Below the pieces are notes generated by a model that saw only the letters and a list, made by a program, of their open reading frames with translations, searched no databases and was not told where the DNA came from. Source: Ophiosphaerella korrae (Eukaryota > Ascomycota > Dothideomycetes > Pleosporales > Phaeosphaeriaceae). Taken from it: 64,000 nt of DNA. A program made the translations under genes and the position numbers. Position 1 is the first letter of the stretch. The number at the start of each line of letters is the position of its first letter. Positions 45,127-56,228 of the stretch are shown in pieces. The stretch spans positions 372,001 through 436,000 of the forward strand of contig JALNQF010000009.1 in the NCBI GenBank assembly GCA_028456385.1. Direction: 5' to 3'.

Positions 45127-45919
45127 TCAAATCGTCTTCACTGGCCCGCCCGGAGCAGTATACTGCACCTGACCTCCATTGACCTGCCACAACTGCACCA
45201 AAATGCCCGCCTTATCATCAGGATCATACGCACCAGGCAAAGCCACACCAGAAGGCAAGCTCTTCGTCCCGCTCCCCTCAACCTTGATCTGCACACACGC
45301 AGGATAGAACTGAGCGCCCATGCGAGTACCCGCAACATGCAACCCAAGAATCTCATGGCGAAGGAGATACTCACCCGGCTTCAAGTTGGGAATCATGACG
45401 GTCCACGATGCACCCTGCTTGGCGAGAAAATCGGAGCCCCATGGAGGCGACTTGGTGGTGTCATACCCCATCTGGTCGAACTTGACCCACGGCGTGCCCG
45501 TGTCACCCTTGAAGTTGGCGCAGCTTCCGCCACAGTCGGCGAGATAGTTCATGACGGGGCCCGAGTGCGACGAGCCCCATTGATCCCACTTCAACTTGCT
45601 GCAGACAATGAGCGCCGACGCAAGTCATAGCAACCGCAAATAGATACAATACATACACCTGGTCGCCCGGCTTGACGGGGACCACGCCCTTTGCCGGGAT
45701 ATTTCCGCCCACGTTGCAAGTAATGTTCGGGGTGGTGAAGTCTGGCACTGGGCCGTTGTCTCTGATGCGGCGGGCGTAGCGCACAGGCTCTGGGGTGACA
45801 AAGTCGTCTTGAAAGACTTGCCATGCGAGATAGCTCCGTCCGTTTACTTCGATGCTCTTGAGGAAACCGTGGGCTGATACCGAGTGAGCGAGACCCAGCA
45901 GGGCGCCAAGGGCATGCAT
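45127..45919 (-). CDS. AA9 lytic polysaccharide monooxygenase (secreted, copper-dependent)
   Basis: The enzyme oxidatively breaks crystalline cellulose outside the cell. Exons 45919-45659 and 45594-45127 join over a 64-nt intron to give 242 residues. The signal peptide is residues 1-18 (to Val-Ser-Ala), leaving His19 as the first mature residue, the copper-binding N-terminal histidine. The second copper His lies in WDQWGSSHSGPV, and the axial Tyr in AQFYPACVQIKVEG. HEILGLHVAG is also typical. Disulphide cysteines are in place. No carbohydrate-binding module follows. It points to a plant-biomass or plant-associated lifestyle. Confidence 0.93.
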
Positions 45920-46330
45920 CTTGAACAATTACTGGAAATGAATCCAGATAATGATGAGAGGATGGATATTCTGCTCTCCATGTCTGCTGGAGCATTCACG
46001 ATAATTATAGCAGTCTGCTGCTTCGGGAAAGTTACACACGGAACGTGGAGCGCATGGGTGCGGATGGCTTCTAGAATCGTTGCGCTGAGATTTGGCGAGA
46101 TCGGAAATCTCCTTGGTGGAACATCCGTTGGGGCCAGTTAGAGATTGTTGTCACGGGTAGTGGTTGATTAAGATAGAGTGCTCCAAGCCGGAGATGGCCC
46201 TCCGCTTCTAATTTGGTGGCTGCATCGAATCCTCAAACATATCGTTGGTGTGTTGCGGGGGGCAGAACGACATTTCTCCAAAGGTCCTCGACTCAATTCT
46301 TGTCACCGTGTTATTTAAAGAGACACCACT
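45920..46330. other. AA9 promoter region
   Basis: Upstream region of the LPMO gene. No gene is supported; the short plus frame at 45884-46141 overlaps the LPMO signal peptide and has no resemblance. Confidence 0.4.
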
Positions 46331-47941
46331 TCACTGTGTCAGCATAGTCATCGCCGGCTTCAACATCGAGATCTTTGCTCCATTCCAAAGCCGTTGATAA
46401 GTCAAAATCGTCCCTTGATTTATGATCTCCCATAGGGGGGGTTTCGGAAATGGTGCTCCTCTAGAAGCAAGTCGTAGGTCAGCTCCAATAGATGAATTCC
46501 AATCTTTACAAGGAATGAAGAGAGACGCACTTTTTGTACCATCCTTAGGGACCAGAAGTTCCAGATAGGTGTGGGGAGAGTCACTTAGAATAATGTATAT
46601 CTTCTCATGTTGCATGAGATTATTAGCTAAGGGTATCGGAAAAAATGTAAGGAGCAGAGGTTACTAGATCCAGAGCCAGGTTGTAATGCTGCCTCCTTGT
46701 CATGCGTACCCCCCTCATCAGCAGATGGAGCTATTTTCGGCGTCACCGTGAACGACAGCATCGACACCTCCAAGCTCACTTGATATTTAATCACAACCTC
46801 AGTCCCAGTTGATGAGCCGGACCGATCGAGCGGCGAGGGATGTTTGGGGACTCAGGGCGCATAGGGACCGAATCTCTGTAGCAGCATCCCGAGGTCGTAT
46901 CCAGTACCCAGATCTACCCCGAGGCTCCAGGGGCTCGAATTTCGCTTGGATGGTATCATGCGGATGCTTCTGGTAAAGAATATCGATTGTAAGAAAGGGC
47001 CTTTCGGCGATAATGATTGTCGTATCCTCGTTAGTCTGCCAGATAATTTCGGGCAACAAACGCATTTTTGGCTTCTGGTCGAAGTTGTTACATAGACTGC
47101 GATCAAGCGTACTTTTTAGATGGATAGTTAACTCGCTTGCGGTTTCATGCCAAAGAATCGTAGCTGGTTCATGGGGCAAGAACGTTTTCTAACCGACCTG
47201 CCAATCGGCCGCTGGTAGTTCTTGTGTTTGTTTTTCAAAAAGACCGCGGAGTCTTTCTATATATTTCCGGACTTTTTTCACTGGTATCAAAAGCCCATCC
47301 GATCTTGGTTCTGTGCTTGATTCGGCTAATTTTTGTTCCCCGTCGCTTCCTTCTGGTTATCGTTATGTATTAGTCTCGAAATTTGATTCGTAAGTTAGGG
47401 GCATGCTACATACAATGAGGCAATTCCCTATGCGGGAATGGATACTTTTTAGTGTGTCCAATAGTGAACCCAGAATCTCTGCGTATGTTTTGTAAGATTG
47501 ACCCAGTAGGTAATTTACTCTCTTTTCCAAATCAGTCTTACACCATTCCGTGCTGCTTGGATGGTTCACCATATTCGAGACATTGATTCCACTAAGGCCA
47601 AGATATAACAACAACTTCTTAGTGTGCCCTCTTAACATGAAATACGAGATCTGAAGTTCCTCACGGAGTGTTATGAAATCCCTTCTACTGCTAGGACTGT
47701 TTTTTATGCTTTCCGCGCCGCGAAACGCATTTGATATTTGTTGTAGGACATCTAGAGTAATACTATGTATTTCTAGAGTTCCTTTGGCTGGAGCCTTGGA
47801 GGTGCGGAGATTTGGATTATCCTCAACAGGGCTGCTGGTCTCTGAGTCAGCGAGCTTCTGTGTATCTCGACCTTCATCTCTAGAATCGGCTTCTGGCCCC
47901 AGTTTGTGCTCTGCTGACAAACCGCAGATAGGACAGACCAC
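46331..47941 (-). pseudogene. Uncharacterised multi-exon gene or C-terminal part of the C2H2 gene
   Basis: Coding-like pieces lie at 47941-47395, about 47340-47185, 47180-46799 and perhaps 46615-46331. The first contains Cys-Pro-Ile-Cys-Gly and a helical region, and joins over a clean intron (donor GTATGT at about 47398) to VRKYIERLRGLFEKQT. That resembles the helical N-terminal domains of fungal incompatibility-related proteins. The first piece is in the same frame as the C2H2 gene upstream, separated by a single TAA (47986-47984). It may therefore be the continuation of that gene after a Gln-to-stop change. Links between the later pieces are uncertain. No function is proposed. Confidence 0.4.
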
Positions 47942-47983
47942 GAAATGTCCAGGTAATAGAAACTTGAACTCGTAATTTTGGCA

Positions 47984-49763
47984 TTAGGAGACGTCGTCGT
48001 GCTCAGAGTTACTCCCAGAATTGCTTCTTGCAGGGCTTAATTTTTGTTCTGGGATTTTCAAAGAATTAGACCAATCTGAGGGGGTCATTCTAGATGTTGC
48101 GTCTCCAGCAGCTGCATCGTTCGAATTGCTGTTCTCCTCGCCATCTTCTTGTTCGCCTAGAGGTAAGACGAACAATGAAACTGATTCTAGGTGTTCGGCA
48201 AGATGGTTGTACAATACAGATAGTCGCCGTTCATCCGGGCAAAGCGGGCAGGGCGCAATGTCCATCTCGTCACAAGGGCGCTCGGGCATATCAGCCAGAA
48301 TAGAAAGCTGATGGATAGATACTGAGGTGGCATGTGACTCTTGAATATGGTTGATAAATTCATGTTGGGATGAAGACGTCAAGTCATGTTCTTCGCAGAC
48401 CCACCTCCGTCTGTGCATTTGTGTTTCATGAAAAGTCTATTCATGACGTGTTGGGAAATTTTTGTCTGGGTTTTGACAGCCCTCAAAGGTACAGATATAC
48501 GGCCGGAGGTCTCTGAAAACATGGCGCCTATGCGGCGATTAGAGGATTGTGGCTATAGCATTGAATGTCTCAGACTTACTTCCACTCTAATCGGCTCTTC
48601 ATTTTTGCCGAATCCAGATTTAGGCCGCAGTATGGACATGTAAATCTCTCGCTCTTTTCTGCACTGCTTGGTAGAGAAGGTACTCTATTTGACGGTTTGT
48701 TGCCCATTATTGACTCAGCGTATATTGTGCGGACAGTATCCGTCTTAGTTTGGGTTCCAGGGAATTCAGACATAACTATATCAGATAATGTTTGCTTCGG
48801 TATGATTGGTTTGGCTCTTTCTTCTTCAAGAATATGTAGAGGTAACTTTTCAGATGTTTGTAGCTCTGCTACATTTGAATCCTTGGCCATATCCTTTGGA
48901 AGATCGTGCGCATAGTCTGTCATGTTCGGTTTTGGAGAGCTCAATGCAACAGCTTGTCGAGGAGCTTGATCTGGATGCTTCCTCCAGGAGAAGCTGTTCG
49001 CGACGCTGTGTATTTGCTCTGGCTAATCTGTGTATGATGTGAAGTTGTCGCAATGTGAACTCGCCTAGCGCAGCACGATCCTTCATTCTTTTAGGAGTCG
49101 TGCTAACCTCATCTTCGGGTAGGGTGCAAATATGCTTCCAATCTCGCACTTTCTCTTCGATATAACGAGGGCCAAATTCTGTATAGTACGATACTTGCGG
49201 ATTACGCAGGGCCTGTTCTGTGGAATGTATATATTGACGATTGAAGCCTGGTCGAGTGATTCAATTTCTTCCGTCATAAGTCGGATTATCTTCAACAAGG
49301 ACTTAAATACAGTAGAAAGCACTGCATCATTGCCTGGTATGTCCTCATCAGAGCTTGTTTCAGTATCCTCGTCGGAGCTCACGCCTTGAGATGAGGGGTT
49401 TTGTTCGTCGATTGCTTCCTTGTCTAGTACTTTTAATACATGGATGGCTAAAACATTCAGGATCGTGTCAAATATTGATTTCCTATACATACTATCCTTT
49501 GCCTGACGCAAATATTCTCTCAAGTATCCCAATAACAGTGGATCGTCCAACGATCCCCGCGAAGCTGCGGGCAAGGCTGCGCCGCTCTGTGCACCCCATG
49601 TGCGAAGTCGGCCATATTGATCGAGCACTTTAGAGATATGAGGGCGCCTAAGCTGCTGGTCAATTGTGCGTGTGCGTATACTTTCAGCTCTATAGACAGA
49701 TTCAGGATATTCCAAGCAATCTGTGTAGTGTGTTGAGATCGTTGCGATTGGGGAGGTGGCCAT
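47984..49763 (-). pseudogene. Fungal C2H2-type zinc-finger protein, broken
   Basis: The gene starts at ATG 49763 (Met-Ala-Thr-Ser-Pro) and belongs to a large fungal family that pairs an N-terminal helical domain with C2H2-like fingers. Fingers are visible as FTCPYCG at about 48640, RPYICTFEGCQNPDKNFPTRHE at about 48490-48430, and WVCEEHD at about 48400. An intron near 48590-48540 joins Leu-Glu-Trp-Lys to Arg-His-Val-Phe. Two defects are seen. A TAG at 48439-48437 stands where the family has Trp (between Arg-His-Glu and His-Glu-Thr-Gln-Met-His), and a frame change at about 48985 needs a one-base correction to link RRANTQRREQ-like to SWRKHPDQ. The family often neighbours NLR/HET genes; its biochemical role is not known to me. 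Confidence 0.6.
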
Positions 49764-50119
49764 ATCTGTGGTCTGACTTCCTCGAGGATTAGTGCAGCCT
49801 GATATGCTTTAATATACGCAGCTAAAGAGTCTCACCAGTAGGGTACATATTTTATGGAATAGGAAGATGGGCTAGTTCTTAGGACGAGTTTTAGTAACAG
49901 TGGAACGAGCGCTGGGCAATGGTAAAGCCCCACACAAAAGCCCCCACGGCCCCGCATCTGCCCACCTGAAAACCTTGAAACATTCGAGGCCTATTTGCCT
50001 ACAGCTCTATCCATATTTATCCTCATCATCACTTCGCCAAAGGGTTGCGTTGCTGGTTGCTTCTTTTGTCAAGGAATTTCGACATTCGGTCTTGTCAGTC
50101 TTGTTGCATTTTCGTAGCC
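49764..50119. other. Divergent intergenic region between two broken immunity-type genes
   Basis: Promoter space between the C2H2 gene (minus) and the DUF7580-type gene (plus). No other feature is seen. Confidence 0.45.
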
Positions 50120-52368
50120 ATGGAGGTTGCGGGCGCCGTTTTAGGGGCAGTCCCTATCATCCTATATGCGTTAGACAAATACAAACATGTTTGTGATGCC
50201 ACCAGTGATTTGAAAAACCGGAAGGACAAGATTCAGAATATTGAGGACAAAATCTTCCTGCAATAACAACATTTCCGCAGTACATCGGCGGAACTTGGCA
50301 TAGAGGTTGGAGATGAAACAACGATGGGCGAGGTTGAGCAAGTGATAAAGATTTGTCAGCCTCGTGAAGGCGACAAGTATATGAGAATCATTTATCAGAT
50401 GAATAGTCTCATGGCAGAGATTGCAAAAGATCTTTGCCCAGATTTGCATGGTCCGGTAAGTCTTTAGTCCCCAGTTCCAGTCCTCTAGCCTCTCGATATA
50501 TCTCAAGAGGCACAGAGCAACTTTCATCGCTACATATAGACTGACTCACCATCATTGCTAAGCTCGATGTGCTAGCTGCAAAATCTGCTCGCATGAACTG
50601 GGAGTGGCGAAGGGTGAAAAGAAATTTTGGGGACAGAAAACAGAAAGAGATCTTCGACCAACTATTCCAGTGGAACTGTCAATTGCAGAGCTGTGGTTTG
50701 AGGAAACTCGATGCGCACTCCGAAACCGAGAACCTCATTGTGTCCCTCATTCAGAAGCGCTTTAATGAAGCCCAAACTCTGGAAATCCGCGAAAATATCA
50801 AGCTCCTTCACCTAGCTATGGCCATGAATCTCAAATGCACATGCTGTGCGTCAAATGAGGGCAATCTTCAGCTTAATTGGCATGACAACAAACCGATAAT
50901 AACTAATTCATTTTGTTTGGACATTCTTTCGACAAGACGTGCTAATGATCTTAGTTATGGAGCTCTTCAGTGTAGAAAGGCTGTGTGTGTTAATGTTGAA
51001 GTATTGATCGCAAGAACAGCTTAAAAATTCAAGATCAAGAAACAATACAATCTCAGGTGATCTATGCACCTCTTGGCCCTCCGAATAAGGCATCGCTCCA
51101 GGGAAAGAAAAAAGCAATTCGATTCATGGGTGTGAACATAAGGAGATGTAAATTGAAGGACAAATCTTGCTCATCTGCCCCTTCGAAAGGCGTGAAACTA
51201 TTGCACGAATATATCTTGAACTAATTTCCATGGCAAATCACACCCGGCCAGCACCACCTACGAATTTCACGCAATTCCCGGCTGCACCTAAAACGTGCTC
51301 CAAAATTATCGTCCCTGAAAGTCCGGCAAGACTTTGTACTGAGCTTCGTGTTTCGCGAAAGCACCAATCTTGTCACGGGACATGACTAAGGACGCTAGCC
51401 TCCTTACTATATATAGCACTAGCCTAGCTTAGCTAAGAGATCATCACACACATCTTGACTACGTCATCCATCGATCCCTCACAAATCTGTTCTTACGTGC
51501 ATTCCAACGCCACCGGCAGATCCCTATAAATAGGTACGTCTATCCAGCGATTGGAAGACATTAAAGCTTTCTGAAATACTTTACTTATTTGTATTTGTGT
51601 GCCTTGTAGGTTCGTGTTCTCTCTCTAAACCGTGAGGCGACTCCAAGCGTTGTGACTATGAAGTGAGCCATCGACCTTCATACACTTCTTTCTAAAGTTG
51701 TTGATCAGGCAACTAACCGGAAAATATCACTAAATCCAAAACAACGCTTCGGTATAGCATCGGCGCTTGCCTGGGCGGTATTGCATCTTTGTGACTCACC
51801 TTGGCTTGGAGAGATTTTGAAGAACGATGTTGTACATTTGCTGTGTGAGCAACAGCCCGGGAATGCGACGACAAAGCTATCCGATCACCCTTATTTTACA
51901 TGCGAGTTTTCTTCGCCCCAGCAAACTTCGCGGAGATCTAGTAGCCCGGCCGGTCACAGTGCGCCGGATGCGAATAATGCGACCCTAGCTGCAAAATTTC
52001 AGGATAGGCAGATGAAGAACATGACGCTATTCACCTTAGCTATTAGTCTCATCGAACTGGGGCTCAACAAGCCGTTTTCAAGGATCACGGAGGAGTGGCA
52101 ATCGCCCCAGGACGCAACCTCTCCAGCTTCTTCAAACCCCATGCTCCCTGTGGACACTTTTGGCATTGCGACAGATCAAATACCAGAGCTTCCCCGAGAT
52201 GCAGGAATATTTTATGGCAATGCAGTGGATGTATGCTTGCAGTTTATGTTTCCAGCTACTTCTGCGAAGGCACCGTTCGAGCAGCCCGCTTTTCAACGGT
52301 CTTTCTTTATGAATGTAGTTGCACTAATACAAGCAACTTACGAACTGTTACCCAATTCGTACTTGTAA
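50120..52368 (+). pseudogene. DUF7580-type fungal protein, broken by stops
   Basis: The start (Met-Glu-Val-Ala-Gly-Ala-Val-Leu-Gly-Ala-Val-Pro-Ile-Ile) and the block with Cys-Thr-Cys-Cys near 50840 match the N-terminal and middle parts of fungal DUF7580 proteins as I remember them. The final block has ALAWAVLHLCDSPWLGE at 51760-51810 and ends at 52368. A TAA at 50264-50266 lies between two Gln codons (a probable CAA-to-TAA change). Further stops at about 51022 and 51224 separate recognisable pieces, with only some explainable by introns. DUF7580 proteins are commonly encoded near NLR-like and HET genes. This copy is unlikely to make a full protein. Confidence 0.6.
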
Positions 52369-52696
52369 TAAATAGAGATTGTCAAAATCCAAGAACAATG
52401 GCTTATAAGCTGGGTGTCTGTAGTGTAATTGGTGCGTTACGAAAGCCGAGAAACATAATTATAAAAATTTCTGCCTTGTGAACTCGAGACGTCATGATAC
52501 AAAACAAGTATCAATATGGCCATCTATGGAGTGATGGAAATGGCTTCGGTTAGAGCATAGTCATTACACAATAGTGTTCTAAATGTTTGCAAACCGTGAC
52601 ATGATGATTTAGAGTTTGACATGCATCCTGTTTCGGCCTCACGACTGATCTCTTGAGCTTCCATGTACAAATCGATGCATTTCGTTGTACGATAGT
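52369..52696. other. Intergenic, 3' flanks
   Basis: Convergent 3' flanks of the DUF7580-type relic and the CYTH-like gene. Nothing else is seen. Confidence 0.4.
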
Positions 52697-53491
52697 CTAT
52701 CCATATCGCTCCATGATCAACTGTGTCTTCAAGGAATCACCTGGTAAGAACCATCCTGACTTCTCCGCAGCTTCCGTAAGCTTAGCACGCCCCTTCAGCG
52801 CTTTCTCCAGATCAGGAGCTTTGAATGAAGCTTCAACGATGGGTTCGAGTGCCGCATCCGTCTTGCTCTTCCGAATCGGCCACACTTCAATAGACAGTTT
52901 GAGACCGTCCAGAGTACCTTTGTAGCGCTTTGCGTCTACCGGCCCATAAATTATCGAGTTTGCAATATGCTCAGTTCCCCAATTGTTGGCTGTCCAGTTT
53001 TTGAAGCTCTTGGGTGCTTTCTTGCAGAGGAACTTGCGTGAGTCGTCCACAAGAGGTAGGTCCATTCCATGATAGCCGGCATTGGACACTTCCTCGCTAT
53101 GGCTGATTGAAAGGGTTTGTTTCTGATAACCTACTTCAACCTGCGCTTCATAGCTAGTCGTCGAGTCAAATCCCTCTTGTCCAGCTATCGTGAGCGCTGC
53201 ATCAATGTGATCCTTGGCGGCACTCGAGAATTCGCCGGTGATCTCATAACGCTTCTTGTAAGTCAATTCAAATGCATCATCGCCTTCGAATTTTCTGATG
53301 CGAAGGTTCCAGCCCTTGTTATAGATATCTTGTGCCTCGGTGTCGACAAATTGGACATTCATTTTCTTGGTACCCGATGATACGTTAAAGGCTGAAACGA
53401 CTTCACCTTTGAGTTTGTTATTTGCATCGAGCACTTCTGAGGCCTTGAGAAGGGCCTTGACTTCGAAATCGGGCACTAGATTGGACGCCAT
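52697..53491 (-). CDS. CYTH-like domain protein
   Basis: An intact single-exon gene of 264 residues from ATG 53491. The pattern Phe-Glu-Val-Lys-Ala-Leu-Leu at residues 9-15, Phe-Val-Asp-Thr...Gly-Trp-Asn-Leu-Arg-Ile-Arg-Lys at about 48-68, and Glu-Leu-Thr-Tyr-Lys-Lys-Arg at about 75-81 resembles the strands of CYTH/triphosphate tunnel enzymes. Those hydrolyse triphosphates or make cAMP or polyphosphate. The usual Glu-x-Glu-x-Lys is reduced here to Glu-Val-Lys, so activity may differ. Family assignment is moderate, by pattern only. Confidence 0.65.
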   Translation of the reverse strand: MASNLVPDFEVKALLKASEVLDANNKLKGEVVSAFNVSSGTKKMNVQFVDTEAQDIYNKGWNLRIRKFEGDDAFELTYKKRYEITGEFSSAAKDHIDAALTIAGQEGFDSTTSYEAQVEVGYQKQTLSISHSEEVSNAGYHGMDLPLVDDSRKFLCKKAPKSFKNWTANNWGTEHIANSIIYGPVDAKRYKGTLDGLKLSIEVWPIRKSKTDAALEPIVEASFKAPDLEKALKGRAKLTEAAEKSGWFLPGDSLKTQLIMERYG

Positions 53492-54230
53492 GGTACTGCT
53501 CGAGAATGCAGTGAAGCTTGGGGTGGTGAGAACTCAAGTACTTTGTTGCAAGCCTTGGGAGCAGGGAAATTGTTCGCAATAAGGCTCGGCATGGAGTGCA
53601 TATTACAGCAATTGCAAAGTTATTAGTGTGCGCCAGTTTAGGTGCTGCTCATTGATATTGGAGGTGGCTTGCGTGGTTCACACTAGTTGCATGTGTTCAG
53701 CTGGACCAGAATTTCAGCTGCGGCTGGAGCAGTGATCACAACATTCAGCTTACAATGAAGATCATAACTAGCGATAGCTTACTGCAGCATACCTACATAT
53801 CCCCCCCAAAAAGTATTCGCTGCAGGATCGTATTCGCGTAACCGAAAACGAGCCATGCAGATGTGAGGTGGGGTTACGACAGGATGCTGACTTCCGTTCC
53901 CCCGCTTCCTCGATTGAGACATACACATTTGGCGTTGCCTTGATTGGACAGCGAAGTAGTGTTTCCTTGTCAAGCAAAAGCAACGTGATCTGAAGCCTAC
54001 CAAAGACCAGTCCTCAGTGGAAAGGTGTGTTGCACATATCGCATTGGCTAATGCTTGTTTCTATTGATTATTCTCTACATCAACTTGTAAATATTCAGAA
54101 GTTTATAGATTGGGTTCAATAGGTAGAAAGTAACAGTAAACTCTCGTGGATTGATAAAGATTTCCATTTTCTGGATTGCAAACACTGTAGTTCTGTACTT
54201 ATCTAAAGTACACTTGACGACGCTGACAAC
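53492..54230. other. Intergenic region
   Basis: Promoter region of the CYTH-like gene and unassigned sequence. Minus frames at 53768-54003 are not convincing. Confidence 0.45.
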
Positions 54231-54686
54231 ATGCAGCAATCTGCATCAGTAACCACACTGATCAAGGGCCATGCGCCTTGTCCAACGGTTCAAGAGGACC
54301 TCTCGACGCGTTCATATTTAACCGGTGAGCAAACAAATTCACCCAGAAACGCCTTGCTTGTCTGCAAAATTCATCTGACGAATAACATCGTGCGGAACGA
54401 AAAAAACGTCTCACCTGAGCAGCGCGGGTCATCTTTGGAGATAGCAATGACGAATAACATCGTGGGGAACGAAAAAAACATCTCACCTGAGCAGCGCGGG
54501 TCATCTTTGGAGACAGTAATGACGAATCCGATTTGCGTTGACGTTCTCGCAAAGCGTAGGGCCTCGGAACAAGCCGTGTCCATCTTCTTGGCTAAGCAGC
54601 CTACGTCTCAAACGTGCTTTTTTCTCTCAAACAGAACACTTGATCGGGAAAATGGCATGATATTTGCGTCCAAAGTCAACTTCTAA
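54231..54686 (+). CDS. Possible hypothetical protein containing a 24-residue repeat
   Basis: A 151-codon open frame whose middle holds two copies of a 72-bp repeat (54378-54449 and 54450-54521, differing by a few bases), giving a repeated Thr-Asn-Asn-Ile-Val...Pro-Glu-Gln-Arg-Gly-Ser-Ser-Leu-Glu unit. A unit length divisible by three and mostly silent or conservative differences favour coding. No signal peptide or domain is recognised. It may instead be chance. Confidence 0.35.
   Translation: MQQSASVTTLIKGHAPCPTVQEDLSTRSYLTGEQTNSPRNALLVCKIHLTNNIVRNEKNVSPEQRGSSLEIAMTNNIVGNEKNISPEQRGSSLETVMTNPICVDVLAKRRASEQAVSIFLAKQPTSQTCFFLSNRTLDRENGMIFASKVNF
54378..54521. repeat. Tandem duplication of a 72-bp unit
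   Basis: Two adjacent 72-bp copies beginning ACGAATAACATCGTG with about six differences, followed by the first six bases of a third copy. Confidence 0.85.
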
Positions 54687-54971
54687 TCATTCCATGCTGT
54701 TGCGTTGAGTAAGACAAGGCATGGGGGGGGGGGGCGACTCTGACCGGGCGTATATCGCTGAGCATAAATAGCACTTGTGATGGCCAAAGATATCAATAAC
54801 AGTTTTATCGCCCTTGAAAAACCCCTATCCTCAACGTCTTCGAGCGTTTCAATTATTCTCTTTTACAAAAAGACTTGGATTCATAGTCATCATGTGCAAC
54901 CACTATCAGCCCGGAGCTGTAAGACTCTCACCACTACCATTATCAACCTCATATTCATTACTCATTGCTAG

Positions 54972-56228
54972 ATGTGCCATTTCGTCCCGGCGTATATTCT
55001 GCAGAATATAGCTGAGTCTGAGGCCGCTCCGGAAGAAGCACGCCAGGCTGCTATCTACACTCTCTCGGTCGACCAAGATTTCCGCGAACAGCGTGCCCAA
55101 GCCCTCGAGAGCGGCGAATACCCCATTGCCCCCGATGATTCAGATGTGTCGGCAGCCCAGGCACCAATTGTGAGCTCAAGCTTTGTTCCGCCCGGCATCC
55201 TTGAGCACATCGCCGAAAGTGAGGCGGCAGACGACGAGACTCGAGAGAGCGCAAGGGCAACGTTAGAGTCAGATGCTAAGATTCGAAAACAGAGAGCTGC
55301 CCTCGTTGGCCCCGCTGCAACAGACGAGCCTCATGACGCCGAAGCTGCGGCTCTCGTGCTCAAGCGCGCGATTTATGACGGCAAGGGCCTTCCCTCCCTA
55401 CCCGGCACTCTAGCTCGCGCGGAAGGAGCTGCCCGCACGCGTGACCGACAGGTAAACAACGCCTTTGATGGTGTTGGCATTACGGTCCAATTTTTCCACA
55501 CCGTGTTTGGTCGTAATGCAATCGATGGCAACGGGGTCACACCCATTGTTACCGTCCATCATGATCCTGACACATCGAATCCACTGGGATACAACAACGC
55601 CTTCTGGAACGGCCGCCAGTTCGCCTTTGGAGATGGTGATGGGATCGTGTTTGATTATTTTACCGACTCGCTCGACGTCGTAGCACACGAATTGACACAT
55701 GCTATTACTCAGTATACGGCTGGACTCGCTTACACGAAGCAAGCTGGAGGTCTGAATGAGTCGATCTCCGATGTGTTCGCCGCAATGGTAGAGCAGTGGC
55801 ACTTTAGCCAAACAGCAGCCGATGCTGACTGGCTCACTGGCCAGAGCCTGTTCCCTGTTGCTGTCAAGGGTGCGGCTCTCCGCAACATCGCTCATCCAGG
55901 GACTGCGTTCAATGACCCGATTCTTGGCCGAGATCGCCAAATCGCGCACTTCAGCCAGTATAATGACACTCTGGACGTCCACTATACCTCTGGAATCCCC
56001 AATCGTGCGTTCTACTTGGTTGCTATTGGGTTTGGTGGATTCTCGTGGCTGAAGGCTGGCAAGATCTGGTATAACACTTTGACTGATTCGCGTGTCAAGA
56101 AGCCTAATGGTATTATCACTTTCAAACAGTGGGCGGATGTGAATGTGGATCATGCGAGCAAGCTGTTCGGAGCTGCAGGAGCTAATATCGTTCGTAACGC
56201 TTGGGTTCAAGTGGGTGTTCTCACCTGA
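54972..56228 (+). CDS. M4 family metalloprotease, protealysin-like
   Basis: The product is 418 residues. It is a thermolysin-family zinc endopeptidase: HELTH at residues 239-243, the third zinc ligand Glu263 in GGLNESISDVF, and the catalytic His337 in HYTSGIPNRAFYL, all intact. No signal peptide; the N-terminus carries the short protealysin-type propeptide (FVPAYILQNIA at residue 4). This propeptide block of 39 residues occurs twice (residues 4-42 and 71-109), which is unusual. An upstream exon at 54892-54918 could splice over 54919-54971 (53 nt) in frame, adding nine residues. Protealysin-like M4 proteases are mainly bacterial, so horizontal acquisition is plausible. The 3' end overlaps a minus-strand frame by 22 bp. 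Confidence 0.88.
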   Translation: MCHFVPAYILQNIAESEAAPEEARQAAIYTLSVDQDFREQRAQALESGEYPIAPDDSDVSAAQAPIVSSSFVPPGILEHIAESEAADDETRESARATLESDAKIRKQRAALVGPAATDEPHDAEAAALVLKRAIYDGKGLPSLPGTLARAEGAARTRDRQVNNAFDGVGITVQFFHTVFGRNAIDGNGVTPIVTVHHDPDTSNPLGYNNAFWNGRQFAFGDGDGIVFDYFTDSLDVVAHELTHAITQYTAGLAYTKQAGGLNESISDVFAAMVEQWHFSQTAADADWLTGQSLFPVAVKGAALRNIAHPGTAFNDPILGRDRQIAHFSQYNDTLDVHYTSGIPNRAFYLVAIGFGGFSWLKAGKIWYNTLTDSRVKKPNGIITFKQWADVNVDHASKLFGAAGANIVRNAWVQVGVLT

